Origin: Bacillota bacterium
Lineage (GTDB): Bacteria; Bacillota; Dethiobacteria; Dethiobacterales; Dethiobacteraceae
Reading direction: 5' to 3'
Assembly (NCBI GenBank): GCA_012841735.1
Contig: DUUE01000142.1
Span: 1-11,103 of the forward strand
Length of the DNA stretch: 11,103 nt
Positions 1 through 6,267 of this stretch are shown one piece after another. The position numbers were made by a program, and so were the translations under genes. The notes below the pieces were generated by a model that saw only the letters and a program-made list of their open reading frames with translations, was not told where the DNA came from and searched no databases. How positions within the stretch are numbered: position 1 is the stretch's first letter; each line of letters opens with the position of its first letter.

Positions 1-359
1 ATGGGCACGGAACAGGCAAGTTTGGAGCATTCCTCCAGCTTTTGCGCCTTGTATGCCGCCTGTTCGGGCGTATCTTTGGGCAGCCCGTAGGCTTTTGAAA
101 GCGGCTCAAAGACTTCCGCATCTTTGTCCACAAGGGTTTCTAATTCCGCCATAATTTTGCTTCCCTGTTCAAGCAGGGATTTGACCTCATCTTCCACCGC
201 TGCATATTTCTTTTTACCGACAGTCAGGTTCCCCACCATATTGGATAAAGCCATGCCGATGGCGCCGCCCAGGGCAGCCGCACCGCCGCCGCCGGGAACA
301 GGTGCTTTGGAAGCAAGGGCTTCCAGGAAAGAATTGCAGCTTTTTTCCATCATTGACAT
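1..359 (-). CDS. Cyclodeaminase/cyclohydrolase (FTCD_C) family protein, N-terminal part
   Basis: The gene runs off the left edge; 119 codons from the N-terminus are visible and no stop is seen. The start is the ATG at 359-357, because AAGGGAGGG lies 9 bases upstream; two further Met codons follow at once (MSMMEK). Residues about 8-50 carry the family's N-terminal signature: SFLEALASKAPVPGGGGAAA, then a small-residue helix (GGAIGMALSNMVGNLTVGKK) and a charged helix. Known for the family: this all-helical domain is formimidoyl-THF cyclodeaminase in FTCD and methenyl-THF cyclohydrolase (FchA type) in acetogens and purine fermenters, a cytoplasmic one-carbon folate step. Which reaction applies cannot be decided from the N-terminus. 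It lies downstream of the rlmH terminator, so it is probably a separate transcript; I found no clear promoter. Confidence 0.87.
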   Translation of the reverse strand, partial: MSMMEKSCNSFLEALASKAPVPGGGGAAALGGAIGMALSNMVGNLTVGKKKYAAVEDEVKSLLEQGSKIMAELETLVDKDAEVFEPLSKAYGLPKDTPEQAAYKAQKLEECSKLACSVP

Positions 360-474
360 TGTCAGATACCCTCCCTTACAATACTGGTTACTTTTGTATT
401 CTTCATCACAAGCATTTTTCCTTTTAATCGCTTTTTATAGGTTCCCCGTTTCCTCCACCGCCAAACCTGCCGGC
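360..474 (-). other. Leader region of the cyclodeaminase gene
   Basis: This stretch separates the rlmH-side terminator from the cyclodeaminase start. On the minus strand it holds a TATAAA at 439-434 that could be a -10 box, but no good -35 lies at a suitable distance. It also holds a 17-codon frame (ATG at 415-413, stop TGA at 364-362, peptide beginning MLVMKNTKV) that ends two bases before the cyclodeaminase ATG and has only a weak, closely spaced AAGG upstream. I see no riboswitch or attenuator structure that I would defend. Confidence 0.3.
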
Positions 475-499
475 AAAAAAGCCGCCCTGAACAGGGCGG
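475..499 (-). terminator. Rho-independent terminator after the rlmH unit
   Basis: On the minus strand CCGCCCTG and CAGGGCGG (499-482) form an 8-bp GC-rich stem with a TT loop, followed by C and six T (480-475). This is a textbook intrinsic terminator for leftward transcription. It should end the metalloenzyme-CxxH-rlmH transcript and insulate the cyclodeaminase gene. Confidence 0.9.
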
Positions 500-622
500 G
501 TTGCGCTTTGTATGCACGTTGACATAGGTGTTGCCAGCTTCCGTTTGCCCGATCAGTTCGGCAAGCGGCTTGCCGGCCGGCGAAAGGGAAACTTGACTTG
601 ACAGGCTAAAAGGACACTTTGT
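497..622 (-). pseudogene. Truncated CHRD-domain relic, no start codon
   Basis: One minus-strand frame reads about 42 residues that look like the C-terminal third of a CHRD domain: KCPFSLSSQ, then SPAGKPLAELIGQ, then TEAGNTYVNVHTKRNP. The AGxxYVNVHTxxNP block is the most diagnostic part of CHRD (chordin-like) domains, which normally continue with a GEIRGQI-type end. Here the match stops at Asn-Pro (502-497) and the next bases form the terminator stem. A TAA stop (625-623) sits just before the frame and there is no ATG or GTG start, so it is unlikely to be translated. The frame then stays open to a TGA at 364-362 but reads unrelated residues. It starts five bases after the rlmH stop. I read it as the remains of an exported CHRD protein gene broken at both ends; family identity is from motif recall only. 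Confidence 0.6.
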
Positions 623-629
623 TTAAGGA

Positions 630-1109
630 TTATTTGTGATACGGCTCGCCGCGGTTTATTTTACATGCCCGGTAAAGCTGCTCCAAGAGCATTACCCGGA
701 AAAGCTGGTGGGGAAAAGTAAGCTCGGAAAAGGACAACACAAGGTCCGCCTTCTCCAGCAGGAGGGGGGCAAGCCCCAGGCTGCCGCCGATAAGAAAAGT
801 AAAATGGCTTTTGCCCTCTGTGGCCAGGCGGTCCAGCAGGGCGGCCAGTTCCGGAGAAGTTAACTGCCTGCCCCGCCTGTCAAGGGCAACGAGATATGTC
901 TGTGGATGCAGCAGCGTTTCCAGGCGCCGTGCTTCCCTCTCCCGGACCGCGGCCGCCTCTGCTTCCGCCTTGCCGTCAGGCGTTTTTTCGTCTTTTACTT
1001 CCCTGACGGTGACCCGGGCATACGGCCGCAGGCGCTTTATATATTCGTCAACAGCCCTTTGGAAATACTGTTCTTTGATTTTTCCCACGGCCAGGATTGC
1101 AAAATGCAT
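630..1109 (-). CDS. rlmH: 23S rRNA (pseudouridine1915-N3)-methyltransferase RlmH
   Basis: RlmH is the SPOUT-class, SAM-dependent enzyme that methylates N3 of the pseudouridine at position 1915 (E. coli numbering) in helix 69 of 23S rRNA, acting on assembled 70S ribosomes. The 159-residue product has the usual family length. Visible hallmarks are the N-terminal AILAVGKIKEQYF, the SAM-binding FLIGGSLG (about 105-112) of the trefoil knot, and the C-terminal block SFSELTFPHQLFRVMLLEQL leading to YRACKINRGEPYHK. The ATG at 1109-1107 is preceded by AAGGAG at 6-base spacing. It begins 15 bases after the CxxH/CxxC gene's stop and is the last intact gene of its unit. Placement downstream of the wal/htrA region is typical of Firmicutes. 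Confidence 0.97.
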   Translation of the reverse strand: MHFAILAVGKIKEQYFQRAVDEYIKRLRPYARVTVREVKDEKTPDGKAEAEAAAVREREARRLETLLHPQTYLVALDRRGRQLTSPELAALLDRLATEGKSHFTFLIGGSLGLAPLLLEKADLVLSFSELTFPHQLFRVMLLEQLYRACKINRGEPYHK

Positions 1110-1124
1110 GGCTTTCTCCTTCAG

Positions 1125-1289
1125 CTATTTTACCAGGTAGACAGGCGGCAGGGGGCAAAAGTAGCAGGCGCCGGGAAGCCCTTCCTGCGGGACGGCCTCT
1201 GAGAGCAAAAGCAGCTCCGGAGCACGTTCATGTGCGAAAAGAAAATGTTCAATTACCTGCTCCACATGTTCCCGGCAGGCTCCGTACAT
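1125..1289 (-). CDS. Small CxxH/CxxC protein (BA_5709-like family)
   Basis: A 54-residue protein with CREH at residues 5-8 (CxxH) and CYFC at 42-45 (CxxC), separated by a mostly helical, acidic segment and ending PPVYLVK. I recognise the arrangement as the short CxxH/CxxC protein family found beside htrA and rlmH in Bacillus and relatives. The two motifs could together bind one zinc ion; no function is established that I can name. The start is the ATG at 1289-1287, overlapping the TGA of the preceding gene by one base (TGATG), with a strong GGGGGAGG at about 9-base spacing. A longer in-frame reading beginning at 1385 only re-reads the upstream gene and is not the start. The stop TAG is 15 bases before rlmH, so the three genes look co-translated. 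Confidence 0.88.
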   Translation of the reverse strand: MYGACREHVEQVIEHFLFAHERAPELLLLSEAVPQEGLPGACYFCPLPPVYLVK

Positions 1290-2200
1290 CAGCCGCACCT
1301 CCCCCGTGTCAGCCTTTCCAGGACAAAGGGAGTGACAGCCGTTAAATCCGCAAGCTGCGGCAGATCTTCCCGCCCGGCACCGCACAAAAGCAGCGGTACC
1401 GGGTTTTTCGTATGCAGTGAAGTATTTAAGTCTTCCAGGTTGCCGTGGTCGCTTGTGATAATCAGCAATGTTTCTTTCAGCTCCAGGTGTGCCAGGATCC
1501 CTGCCAGAAAGCGGTCTATGGTGGTAAGCAGCTCCGCGATTTTTTTTCTGTCCCGCTTGTGGCCAAAGATGTCGGTCAGAAAATGTTCAAAAAGCAGGAA
1601 ATCTACGCGGCGTGACTGTTGTGCCAGGATCCTGCCCGCATCTTCCGGAGCAATAATATCAACCTCACAGTTCAATTCTGTGCGGATATATTCATTGGTA
1701 ATATCCATGCTGACCGCCCGGCCCGCGGCCATATCGTCAAAAGTCTGAAACGGCAGGCCTGCATAACGGTTCATCCAGGTGGTCACCGAATAAGCACGCC
1801 TTCCGGCGGGTGCCGCCGTAAAATATTGCGGCCGGTAACTGTTAAGGAAAAGAGCTGTTTTCCCCAACGCCATGACTTTTTGCAGCAAGCCTTCCTGTTT
1901 CAGCAGCCGGCGCAGCGGCTCCGTGGGAAAGCCGCGTACATGGCGCCCCACCGCCTGTGCCGCATTCACGCCGGTAAAAAGGGTGGTCTGTCCCGTGGCG
2001 CTTTGCGGTTCTCCGGGCACGCCCAGGTTGGCGTCAAGTGCCAGCAGGGTGGCGCGGCTGTGCCTGCCCACGGCGGCCAGCGTCAGCGGCCGGCCATCAA
2101 GCAGCCCCTGCAGGCAGGGCATGGGAGTGGTTGAAAGGGGATTTGCCGGGCCGGCGTCCGCCAGGCCGATTCCGTCCAGAAAAAAAAGAACGACACGCAT
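1289..2200 (-). CDS. Alkaline-phosphatase-superfamily metalloenzyme (phosphoglycerate/phosphopentomutase-like)
   Basis: The 303-residue product has the two-metal core of the metalloenzyme superfamily that includes cofactor-independent phosphoglycerate mutase and phosphopentomutase. Visible ligand candidates are D9 (FFLDGIGL), S67/T69 (SATGQTT, nucleophile loop), D210 and H214 (TDIFGH), D251-H252 (ITSDHGN) and H263 (SLHTKNPVP). At about 300 residues it is much shorter than iPGM (about 500) and resembles annotated 'metalloenzyme domain' proteins of unknown substrate. It probably hydrolyses or transfers a phosphate or sulfate group (inference). The start is the ATG at 2200-2198, which has AAGGAG 6 bases upstream and begins MRVVLFFLDG; an ATG at 2269 would add 23 residues unlike the family. 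There is no signal peptide, so it is probably cytoplasmic. It is the first gene of the unit with the CxxH gene and rlmH. Confidence 0.82.
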   Translation of the reverse strand: MRVVLFFLDGIGLADAGPANPLSTTPMPCLQGLLDGRPLTLAAVGRHSRATLLALDANLGVPGEPQSATGQTTLFTGVNAAQAVGRHVRGFPTEPLRRLLKQEGLLQKVMALGKTALFLNSYRPQYFTAAPAGRRAYSVTTWMNRYAGLPFQTFDDMAAGRAVSMDITNEYIRTELNCEVDIIAPEDAGRILAQQSRRVDFLLFEHFLTDIFGHKRDRKKIAELLTTIDRFLAGILAHLELKETLLIITSDHGNLEDLNTSLHTKNPVPLLLCGAGREDLPQLADLTAVTPFVLERLTRGRCG

Positions 2201-2233
2201 CTTCTGCTCCTTGCCGGATAATTTTCTCTTATT

Positions 2234-2260
2234 ATCATACCACAGGGAGCCTTTTGGCAA
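2234..2260 (-). promoter_or_regulatory. Candidate promoter for the metalloenzyme-CxxH-rlmH unit
   Basis: On the minus strand TTGCCA (2260-2255) lies 15 bases before TATGAT (2239-2234), and the -10 is extended by TGG (TGGTATGAT). The spacing is short, but an extended -10 can compensate. It sits between the htrA terminator and the metalloenzyme ATG, where a promoter is needed. A GATAAT/ATTATC inverted repeat (2217-2222 and 2231-2236) overlaps the downstream part of the -10 and could be an operator, or chance. Confidence 0.5.
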
Positions 2261-2270
2261 AAGCTGCACA

Positions 2271-2296
2271 AAGAAAAAAGACGGCCCGCGGCCGTC
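2271..2296 (-). terminator. Rho-independent terminator after htrA
   Basis: On the minus strand GACGGCC and GGCCGTC (2296-2280) pair as a 7-bp stem around a three-base loop, followed by TTTTTTCTT. It lies about 22 bases past the htrA stop. The plus-strand reading also gives a hairpin followed by a less uniform T-rich stretch, but no plus-strand gene needs it. Confidence 0.88.
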
Positions 2297-2318
2297 CTGT
2301 CTTTATTTTTTCTGCCTG

Positions 2319-3479
2319 TTAATTGTCCGCATCGGCGGCTTCCGTCAATGTCACCGTCAGGGTTATTTTCTGCCTGTCGCGCACAACCACAATTTCCACC
2401 GTATCCCCCACTTTTTGTGCATAAATGGCTTTCTGCAAGTCACTGAAGGTTTTTATTTTTTTGCCGGCAAATTCGATAATGATATCGCCGCTGCGCATAC
2501 CGGCCTTATCTGCCGGGCTGTCCGGATCAACGGCGTAAACAATCATGCCGTAGTCAACCGGCAGTTGCAGCTGTTTCGCCAGCGCCGCATCAATGTCGCC
2601 GCCGTTATAGACGCCCAGGCGCGGACGGACAACATGGCCTTTCTCGATCAGTTCTGCAGCCACTTTTTTCACTGTATTGGACGGGATGGCAAACCCCATG
2701 CCTTCCACTCCGGCAAGCATCACTTTGGCCGTATTGATGCCGATCACTTCACCCGCAAGGTTTACAAGGGCGCCGCCGCTGTTGCCGCTGTTAATGGCGG
2801 CATCTGTCTGTATCACATAAAGCGTCTGAGTGCCGCTGGTGATTTCCCGTAGCTTGGAGCTGATATGCCCCACAGTCACTGACTGGGAAAACCTCAGGCC
2901 GAGAGGATTGCCGATGGCAATTGCCATTTCCCCCACCACAATTTTGTCGGAATCTCCGAAAGTGGCGGCAGGCAGGTCCTGTGCATCGATTTTTATCACC
3001 GCCAGGTCGGAAATCCGGTCTTTGCCCACCAGTTCCGCCTTGTATTCCTTGCCGTCTCCCAGGGTAACCCAGATTTCATCCGCCCTGTCAACTACATGGT
3101 TGTTGGTAACAATATAGCCGTCAGGGTCAATAATGACGCCGGAACCTGTCCCCTGGTCCTGGAGCACGCTGCGGCCGTGAAACATACTGTAAACATTCAC
3201 TTTATTGGTAATACCCACTACTGCGGGCACCACTTTTTCCGCGGCACGGACCACTGCCGTATTCTGGTATTCCGGCCTGTCCTGTTCCGTATAGGGAATC
3301 TCTTCCTCCGGCGGCTGCAGAAGAGAAGACTGATTCTGTGCCGCTTCCTGTCCGGGAAGCAGGAAACGAAGCAGTATATAAGCCACCAGGGCCCCGCCTA
3401 TCAGTGTACCAAAGAGGGCAGACAGGATATTCCCCCACACACCGCGCCGCGGCTGGTAGAAACCGTTGAAAAAATCCAC
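2319..3479 (-). CDS. htrA: HtrA/DegP-like membrane-anchored serine protease
   Basis: An S1C-family protease of 386 residues that degrades or helps refold damaged envelope proteins on the outer face of the membrane. Residues about 16-41 form a single transmembrane anchor after a short positive cytoplasmic tail (QPRRGVWGN), followed by an acidic, low-complexity linker (about 43-70). The trypsin-like domain carries the catalytic triad H128 (TNNHVVD), D158 (ISDLAVIK) and S234 (NSGNSGGAL). One PDZ domain follows (about 285-380, with SPADKAGMRSGDIIIEFAGK), as in Bacillus HtrA/YyxA proteins. The start is a GTG (3479-3477) with AAAGGGGG at about 8-base spacing. It has its own promoter and terminator, so it is probably monocistronic even though it lies next to walJ. 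Confidence 0.95.
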   Translation of the reverse strand: MDFFNGFYQPRRGVWGNILSALFGTLIGGALVAYILLRFLLPGQEAAQNQSSLLQPPEEEIPYTEQDRPEYQNTAVVRAAEKVVPAVVGITNKVNVYSMFHGRSVLQDQGTGSGVIIDPDGYIVTNNHVVDRADEIWVTLGDGKEYKAELVGKDRISDLAVIKIDAQDLPAATFGDSDKIVVGEMAIAIGNPLGLRFSQSVTVGHISSKLREITSGTQTLYVIQTDAAINSGNSGGALVNLAGEVIGINTAKVMLAGVEGMGFAIPSNTVKKVAAELIEKGHVVRPRLGVYNGGDIDAALAKQLQLPVDYGMIVYAVDPDSPADKAGMRSGDIIIEFAGKKIKTFSDLQKAIYAQKVGDTVEIVVVRDRQKITLTVTLTEAADADN

Positions 3480-3508
3480 GGAAAATACCCCCTTTTCATG
3501 CTTTTCTA

Positions 3509-3537
3509 CACATAAATATAACAGCTAGTTGTGTCAA
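3509..3537 (-). promoter_or_regulatory. Candidate htrA promoter (sigma-A type) with WalR-like half-site
   Basis: A perfect -35 box TTGACA (3537-3532) is followed after 17 bases by TATGTG (3514-3509), a weak -10. Within and after the spacer the minus strand reads TGTTAT-ATTTA-TGTGTA (3523-3507). WalR is known to bind direct repeats of TGTWAH separated by 5 bases. The first hexamer fits fully and the second only partly. The poor -10 under a strong -35 would suit activator dependence, but this is inference. Confidence 0.5.
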
Positions 3538-3555
3538 AAATATGAAGAGTTACAG

Positions 3556-3580
3556 AAAAAAATGCTTGCCAAGCATTTTT
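3556..3580 (-). terminator. Terminator closing the wal operon
   Basis: AATGCTT (3561-3567) and AAGCATT (3571-3577) form a hairpin with loop GCC, extended by flanking A and T runs. On the minus strand it is followed by a run of seven T (3562-3556, partly shared with the stem). It begins about 20 bases after the walJ stop and immediately precedes the htrA promoter. It can function in either direction. Confidence 0.8.
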
Positions 3581-3600
3581 CCCGTTTTTTAGCTATTTAT

Positions 3601-4395
3601 TTATGTAAAGCAAAGCCGGCAGCTCGGCTCATGCCTTGCCGCCACCCTGACGGTCAGCTGTTTCCCCGGGGTAATGCCCGCATCCTCCAGGCGGCTGCAG
3701 ATTGTATCAAGCGCCAGGGATGGCAGGTTGTTTTCCGCACTGAGGTGGGCCAGTACCACCTGCTTCGTCCTGGGGGAAATAATTTTCTTGAGGCATTCCG
3801 CCGCCATGACATTGGAAAGGTGGCCTGTTTTGCCGCTGATGCGTTTTTTCAGCAGCCAGGGATAACTGCCATTCAGCAGCATTTCTTCGTCATGATTTGC
3901 TTCAATGATAATACCGTCCAGGTTCTGCAGGCAGTCCAGGATATAAGGAGTTACATAGCCAAGGTCTGTTACCAGAGCCGCCGCCCGGCCTCCGTGGCGG
4001 AAAATAAATCCTACCGGGCCGGCGGCATCATGGGGAACTGGAAAAGTTTCCACTTCCAGATCCGGAAAGCTGATTTTACCGCCGGCGGTAAAAACATGGC
4101 ACCTGCCGGACGGGATGTGGCCCAGCTGTTTTTCTGCCGCATGCCAGGTCGGCTGTGTGGCATACACCGGCAGGCGGTAACGCCTGGCCAGCACGCCGGC
4201 ACCGGAGGTATGATCCAGATGATCATGAGAAAGGAGCAGGGCATCCAGCGCAGCCGCATCCGAGCCGATTGCAGCCAGGGCTGCGGCCAGTCGTTTGCCG
4301 GAAAGGCCTGCATCAATTAAAATTTTGGTTTTTTCCGTCGCCACATAAACTGCATTGCCTGATGAACCGCTGGCCAACATACATAGTTCAAGCAT
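3601..4395 (-). CDS. walJ: WalJ (YycJ/VicX) metallo-beta-lactamase-fold protein
   Basis: A 264-residue cytoplasmic metallo-beta-lactamase-fold protein, the usual companion of WalRK. The N-terminus LCMLASGSSGNAVYV is typical of the YycJ family. The metal-binding residues are H57-x-H59-x-D61-H62 (SHDHLDH), H122 (VPHDA), D144 (VTDLG) and H217 (LAHLSAENN), so the two-metal site looks intact. Family members are reported to have nuclease activity and to affect cell-wall homeostasis or mutation rate; the native substrate is less clear. The ATG at 4395-4393 overlaps the end of the histidine-phosphatase gene by 8 bases, with GGGAG about 6 bases upstream, which indicates coupling. It is the last gene before the operon terminator. 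Confidence 0.94.
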   Translation of the reverse strand: MLELCMLASGSSGNAVYVATEKTKILIDAGLSGKRLAAALAAIGSDAAALDALLLSHDHLDHTSGAGVLARRYRLPVYATQPTWHAAEKQLGHIPSGRCHVFTAGGKISFPDLEVETFPVPHDAAGPVGFIFRHGGRAAALVTDLGYVTPYILDCLQNLDGIIIEANHDEEMLLNGSYPWLLKKRISGKTGHLSNVMAAECLKKIISPRTKQVVLAHLSAENNLPSLALDTICSRLEDAGITPGKQLTVRVAARHEPSCRLCFT

Positions 4396-5002
4396 TTTTT
4401 TCTCCCAGATGGCACATATCGTTAAAACAAAGCAGCCTCCTGCGTCCTTTTTTTACTTCCAGCACAGTAACGGCAGCCGAAGCAAAGGAAAAAGGCCACG
4501 GACCGTTAAAGTCGAGGCCCAAAAATTCCACCAGCAGTCCATTCAAATAATGCCCGTGCCCGATAAGGGCTACGGCCGGCAGGCTTGCTTCGGCCAAAAG
4601 CATTGCCAGGCCTTCCTGTACGCGCCGGTGAAAATGTTCCCGCGGTTCCTGCCCGGGAACACGCAGCAGATGTAAAGGAGGGCGTTCCCCGCTAAAATGC
4701 TGTGGATAACGGTCCCGCGCTTCGTCCCAGGTAAGGCCTTCCAGGATCCCCCATGAGTATTCCCGAAAAACGGGGTCGGCCACGGGGACAAGCTGCAAAA
4801 GCTTGGCCGCAGGCTGTGCCGTTTCCTTACTGCGGGTTAAATCACTGGTATACAGTTTTTGCGGTTGATAACGGGCAAGCAACCCGGCCAGCAACCGGGC
4901 CTGCCGGAGCCCTTTCGCATTTAACGGTATATCCAGGCATCCCTGAAAGCGATTGGCAGCATTGGAATCCGTCTGGCCGTGCCTGGCAAGAATAATGCGC
5001 AC
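4388..5002 (-). CDS. Histidine phosphatase (phosphoglycerate mutase-like) family protein
   Basis: A 204-residue branch-1 histidine phosphatase, cytoplasmic, acting through a phosphohistidine intermediate. Motifs: the catalytic RHG at the N-terminus (IILARHGQTDSN, H8), R57 in TSDLTRSKETA, the acid loop REYSWGILEGLTWDE (E81), and the second histidine in LIGHGHYLNGLL (H149). The family covers phosphoglycerate mutases, alpha-ribazole phosphatases (CobC) and broad phosphatases; nothing here fixes the substrate. I choose the GTG at 5002-5000 (protein begins VRIILARHG) because AGGTG lies 8 bases upstream; an upstream ATG at 5062 would run back into murA and add non-family residues. It starts 11 bases after the murA stop and overlaps walJ by 8 bases, so it belongs to the same transcript. 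Confidence 0.87.
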   Translation of the reverse strand: MRIILARHGQTDSNAANRFQGCLDIPLNAKGLRQARLLAGLLARYQPQKLYTSDLTRSKETAQPAAKLLQLVPVADPVFREYSWGILEGLTWDEARDRYPQHFSGERPPLHLLRVPGQEPREHFHRRVQEGLAMLLAEASLPAVALIGHGHYLNGLLVEFLGLDFNGPWPFSFASAAVTVLEVKKGRRRLLCFNDMCHLGEKNA

Positions 5003-5013
5003 TGTCACGTCAC

Positions 5014-6267
5014 CTAATCGGTTTCTTTTATTTGGGCCCCCAGGGCAGTCATTTTTGCACAAATATTTTCATAGCCGCGGTAAATATGATTGATCTCACT
5101 GATTACAGTTTCCCCCTCGGCTATCAGGCCGGCCACAATAAAGGCGGCTCCCGCCCGCAGGTCGGTTGCCTTGACCGGGGCGCCGCTGAGACGCGTCTTT
5201 CCCGTGACAAAGGCGGTCCTGCCTTCCACTTTAATCTGCGCCCCCATCCGTTTCAACTCGTCCACATGTTTAAACCGGCCTTCAAAAACATTTTCCGTAA
5301 TTATGCTGTTGCCTTCAGCCTGCGTTAGCAGGACCATGGCCAGGGACTGCATGTCGGTGGGGAAGCCGGGATAGGGAAAAGTTTTAATATCCGCCGCCAG
5401 CGGGCACGTATTGCCGATGACACGGATGCTGTCATCCGCCACTTCCACCTCAATGTTCATCTCCCGCAGCTTGGCCGTCAGCGGGTCGAGATGCTTGGGT
5501 ATCACATCCTGCAGCAGCACATTTCCGCCGGTAGCCGCACCTGCTATCATGTAAGTCCCCGCCTCAATACGGTCGGGAATGACGGCATGGCAGGCCGGGC
5601 CCAGTTCCTTCACCCCGGTGATGCGGATAACATCAGTCCCCGCTCCCCGTATTTTTGCCCCCATGGCGTTGAGGAAATTGGCTACATCCACAATCTCCGG
5701 CTCTTTGGCTGCATTCTCAATCACTGTCCGTCCATGTGCCCTGGCTGCCGCCAGCATAATATTGATAGTTGCGCCTACGCTGACAACATCAAGGTAAATA
5801 TTTGCGCCCTCCAGTTTTGCTGCAGAGACATTAATCAGCCCGTGTTCCACAGCAACATCGGCGCCGAGGGCGGCCAGGCCTTTAATATGCTGGTCTATGG
5901 GACGCGGTCCCAGGTCGCAGCCTCCGGGAACAGGCACAACCGCCCGTCCGTAGCGGCCCAGCAGGGCGCCGAGAAAATAATAGGAAGCACGCAATTTTTT
6001 AACCAGTTCGTATGGCGGCTGCCAGCCGGAGAGGGCAGACGGGTCGATCAGCAGTGTGGACGGCGTCTCCCACAGTGCTTTGACGCCAAGGGAGTGCAAA
6101 ATTTTAACAAGGACATGGATATCGTATATATTCGGCAAATTTTCAATCCGGACGGCGGCTTCCGTCAGCAGGGCAGCCGGAATAACGGCTACGGCCGCGT
6201 TTTTGGCGCCACTGATTTTGACTGAACCGGAAAGCCGGGTCCCCCCGGTAACATGCAGCTTGGGCAT
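5014..6267 (-). CDS. murA: UDP-N-acetylglucosamine 1-carboxyvinyltransferase MurA
   Basis: MurA transfers enolpyruvate from PEP to UDP-GlcNAc, the first committed step of peptidoglycan precursor synthesis, in the cytoplasm. The 417-residue product matches the family length. Hallmarks are K22-N23 (SGAKNAAV), the catalytic-loop Cys at residue 117 in PGGCDLGPRPIDQHIKG (the fosfomycin-targeted Cys, present here), PDRIEAGTYMIAGA, and the FPGFPTDMQ segment carrying the conserved Asp. The start is the ATG at 6267-6265 (MPKLHVTGG), with AGGAGGA 9 bases upstream; an ATG 30 bases earlier would include the ribosome binding site. It follows walI after 108 bases and precedes the histidine phosphatase gene. 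Firmicutes often have two MurA paralogs; this window cannot show whether it is the only one. Confidence 0.98.
   Translation of the reverse strand: MPKLHVTGGTRLSGSVKISGAKNAAVAVIPAALLTEAAVRIENLPNIYDIHVLVKILHSLGVKALWETPSTLLIDPSALSGWQPPYELVKKLRASYYFLGALLGRYGRAVVPVPGGCDLGPRPIDQHIKGLAALGADVAVEHGLINVSAAKLEGANIYLDVVSVGATINIMLAAARAHGRTVIENAAKEPEIVDVANFLNAMGAKIRGAGTDVIRITGVKELGPACHAVIPDRIEAGTYMIAGAATGGNVLLQDVIPKHLDPLTAKLREMNIEVEVADDSIRVIGNTCPLAADIKTFPYPGFPTDMQSLAMVLLTQAEGNSIITENVFEGRFKHVDELKRMGAQIKVEGRTAFVTGKTRLSGAPVKATDLRAGAAFIVAGLIAEGETVISEINHIYRGYENICAKMTALGAQIKETD

Noticed and set aside
362..415. 17-codon peptide (MLVMKNTKV...) ending two bases before the cyclodeaminase gene
   Set aside because: Weak and badly spaced ribosome binding site and no attenuator structure; it is most simply chance in the leader, so it is noted only in the region description.
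124..522. 132-codon plus-strand frame
   Set aside because: It lies antisense to the cyclodeaminase start, the terminator and the CHRD relic, has a low-complexity Pro/Ala/Ser composition, no ribosome binding site and no recognisable domain.
1125..1385. Longer 86-residue version of the CxxH/CxxC protein
   Set aside because: The first 32 residues only re-read the end of the metalloenzyme gene in another frame; the internal ATG at 1289 has the strong ribosome binding site and matches the family length.
1872..2852. 326-codon plus-strand frame spanning metalloenzyme, terminator and htrA
   Set aside because: It crosses a terminator and two convincing minus-strand genes, and its translation is Arg/Pro/Ser-rich with no family signature.
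3529..4320. 263-codon plus-strand frame opposite walJ
   Set aside because: Antisense shadow of walJ, whose metal-binding motifs, ribosome binding site and operon position are all convincing on the minus strand.
5491..6225. 244-codon plus-strand frame opposite murA
   Set aside because: Antisense to a complete, unmistakable MurA; the translation shows no domain and no start signal.
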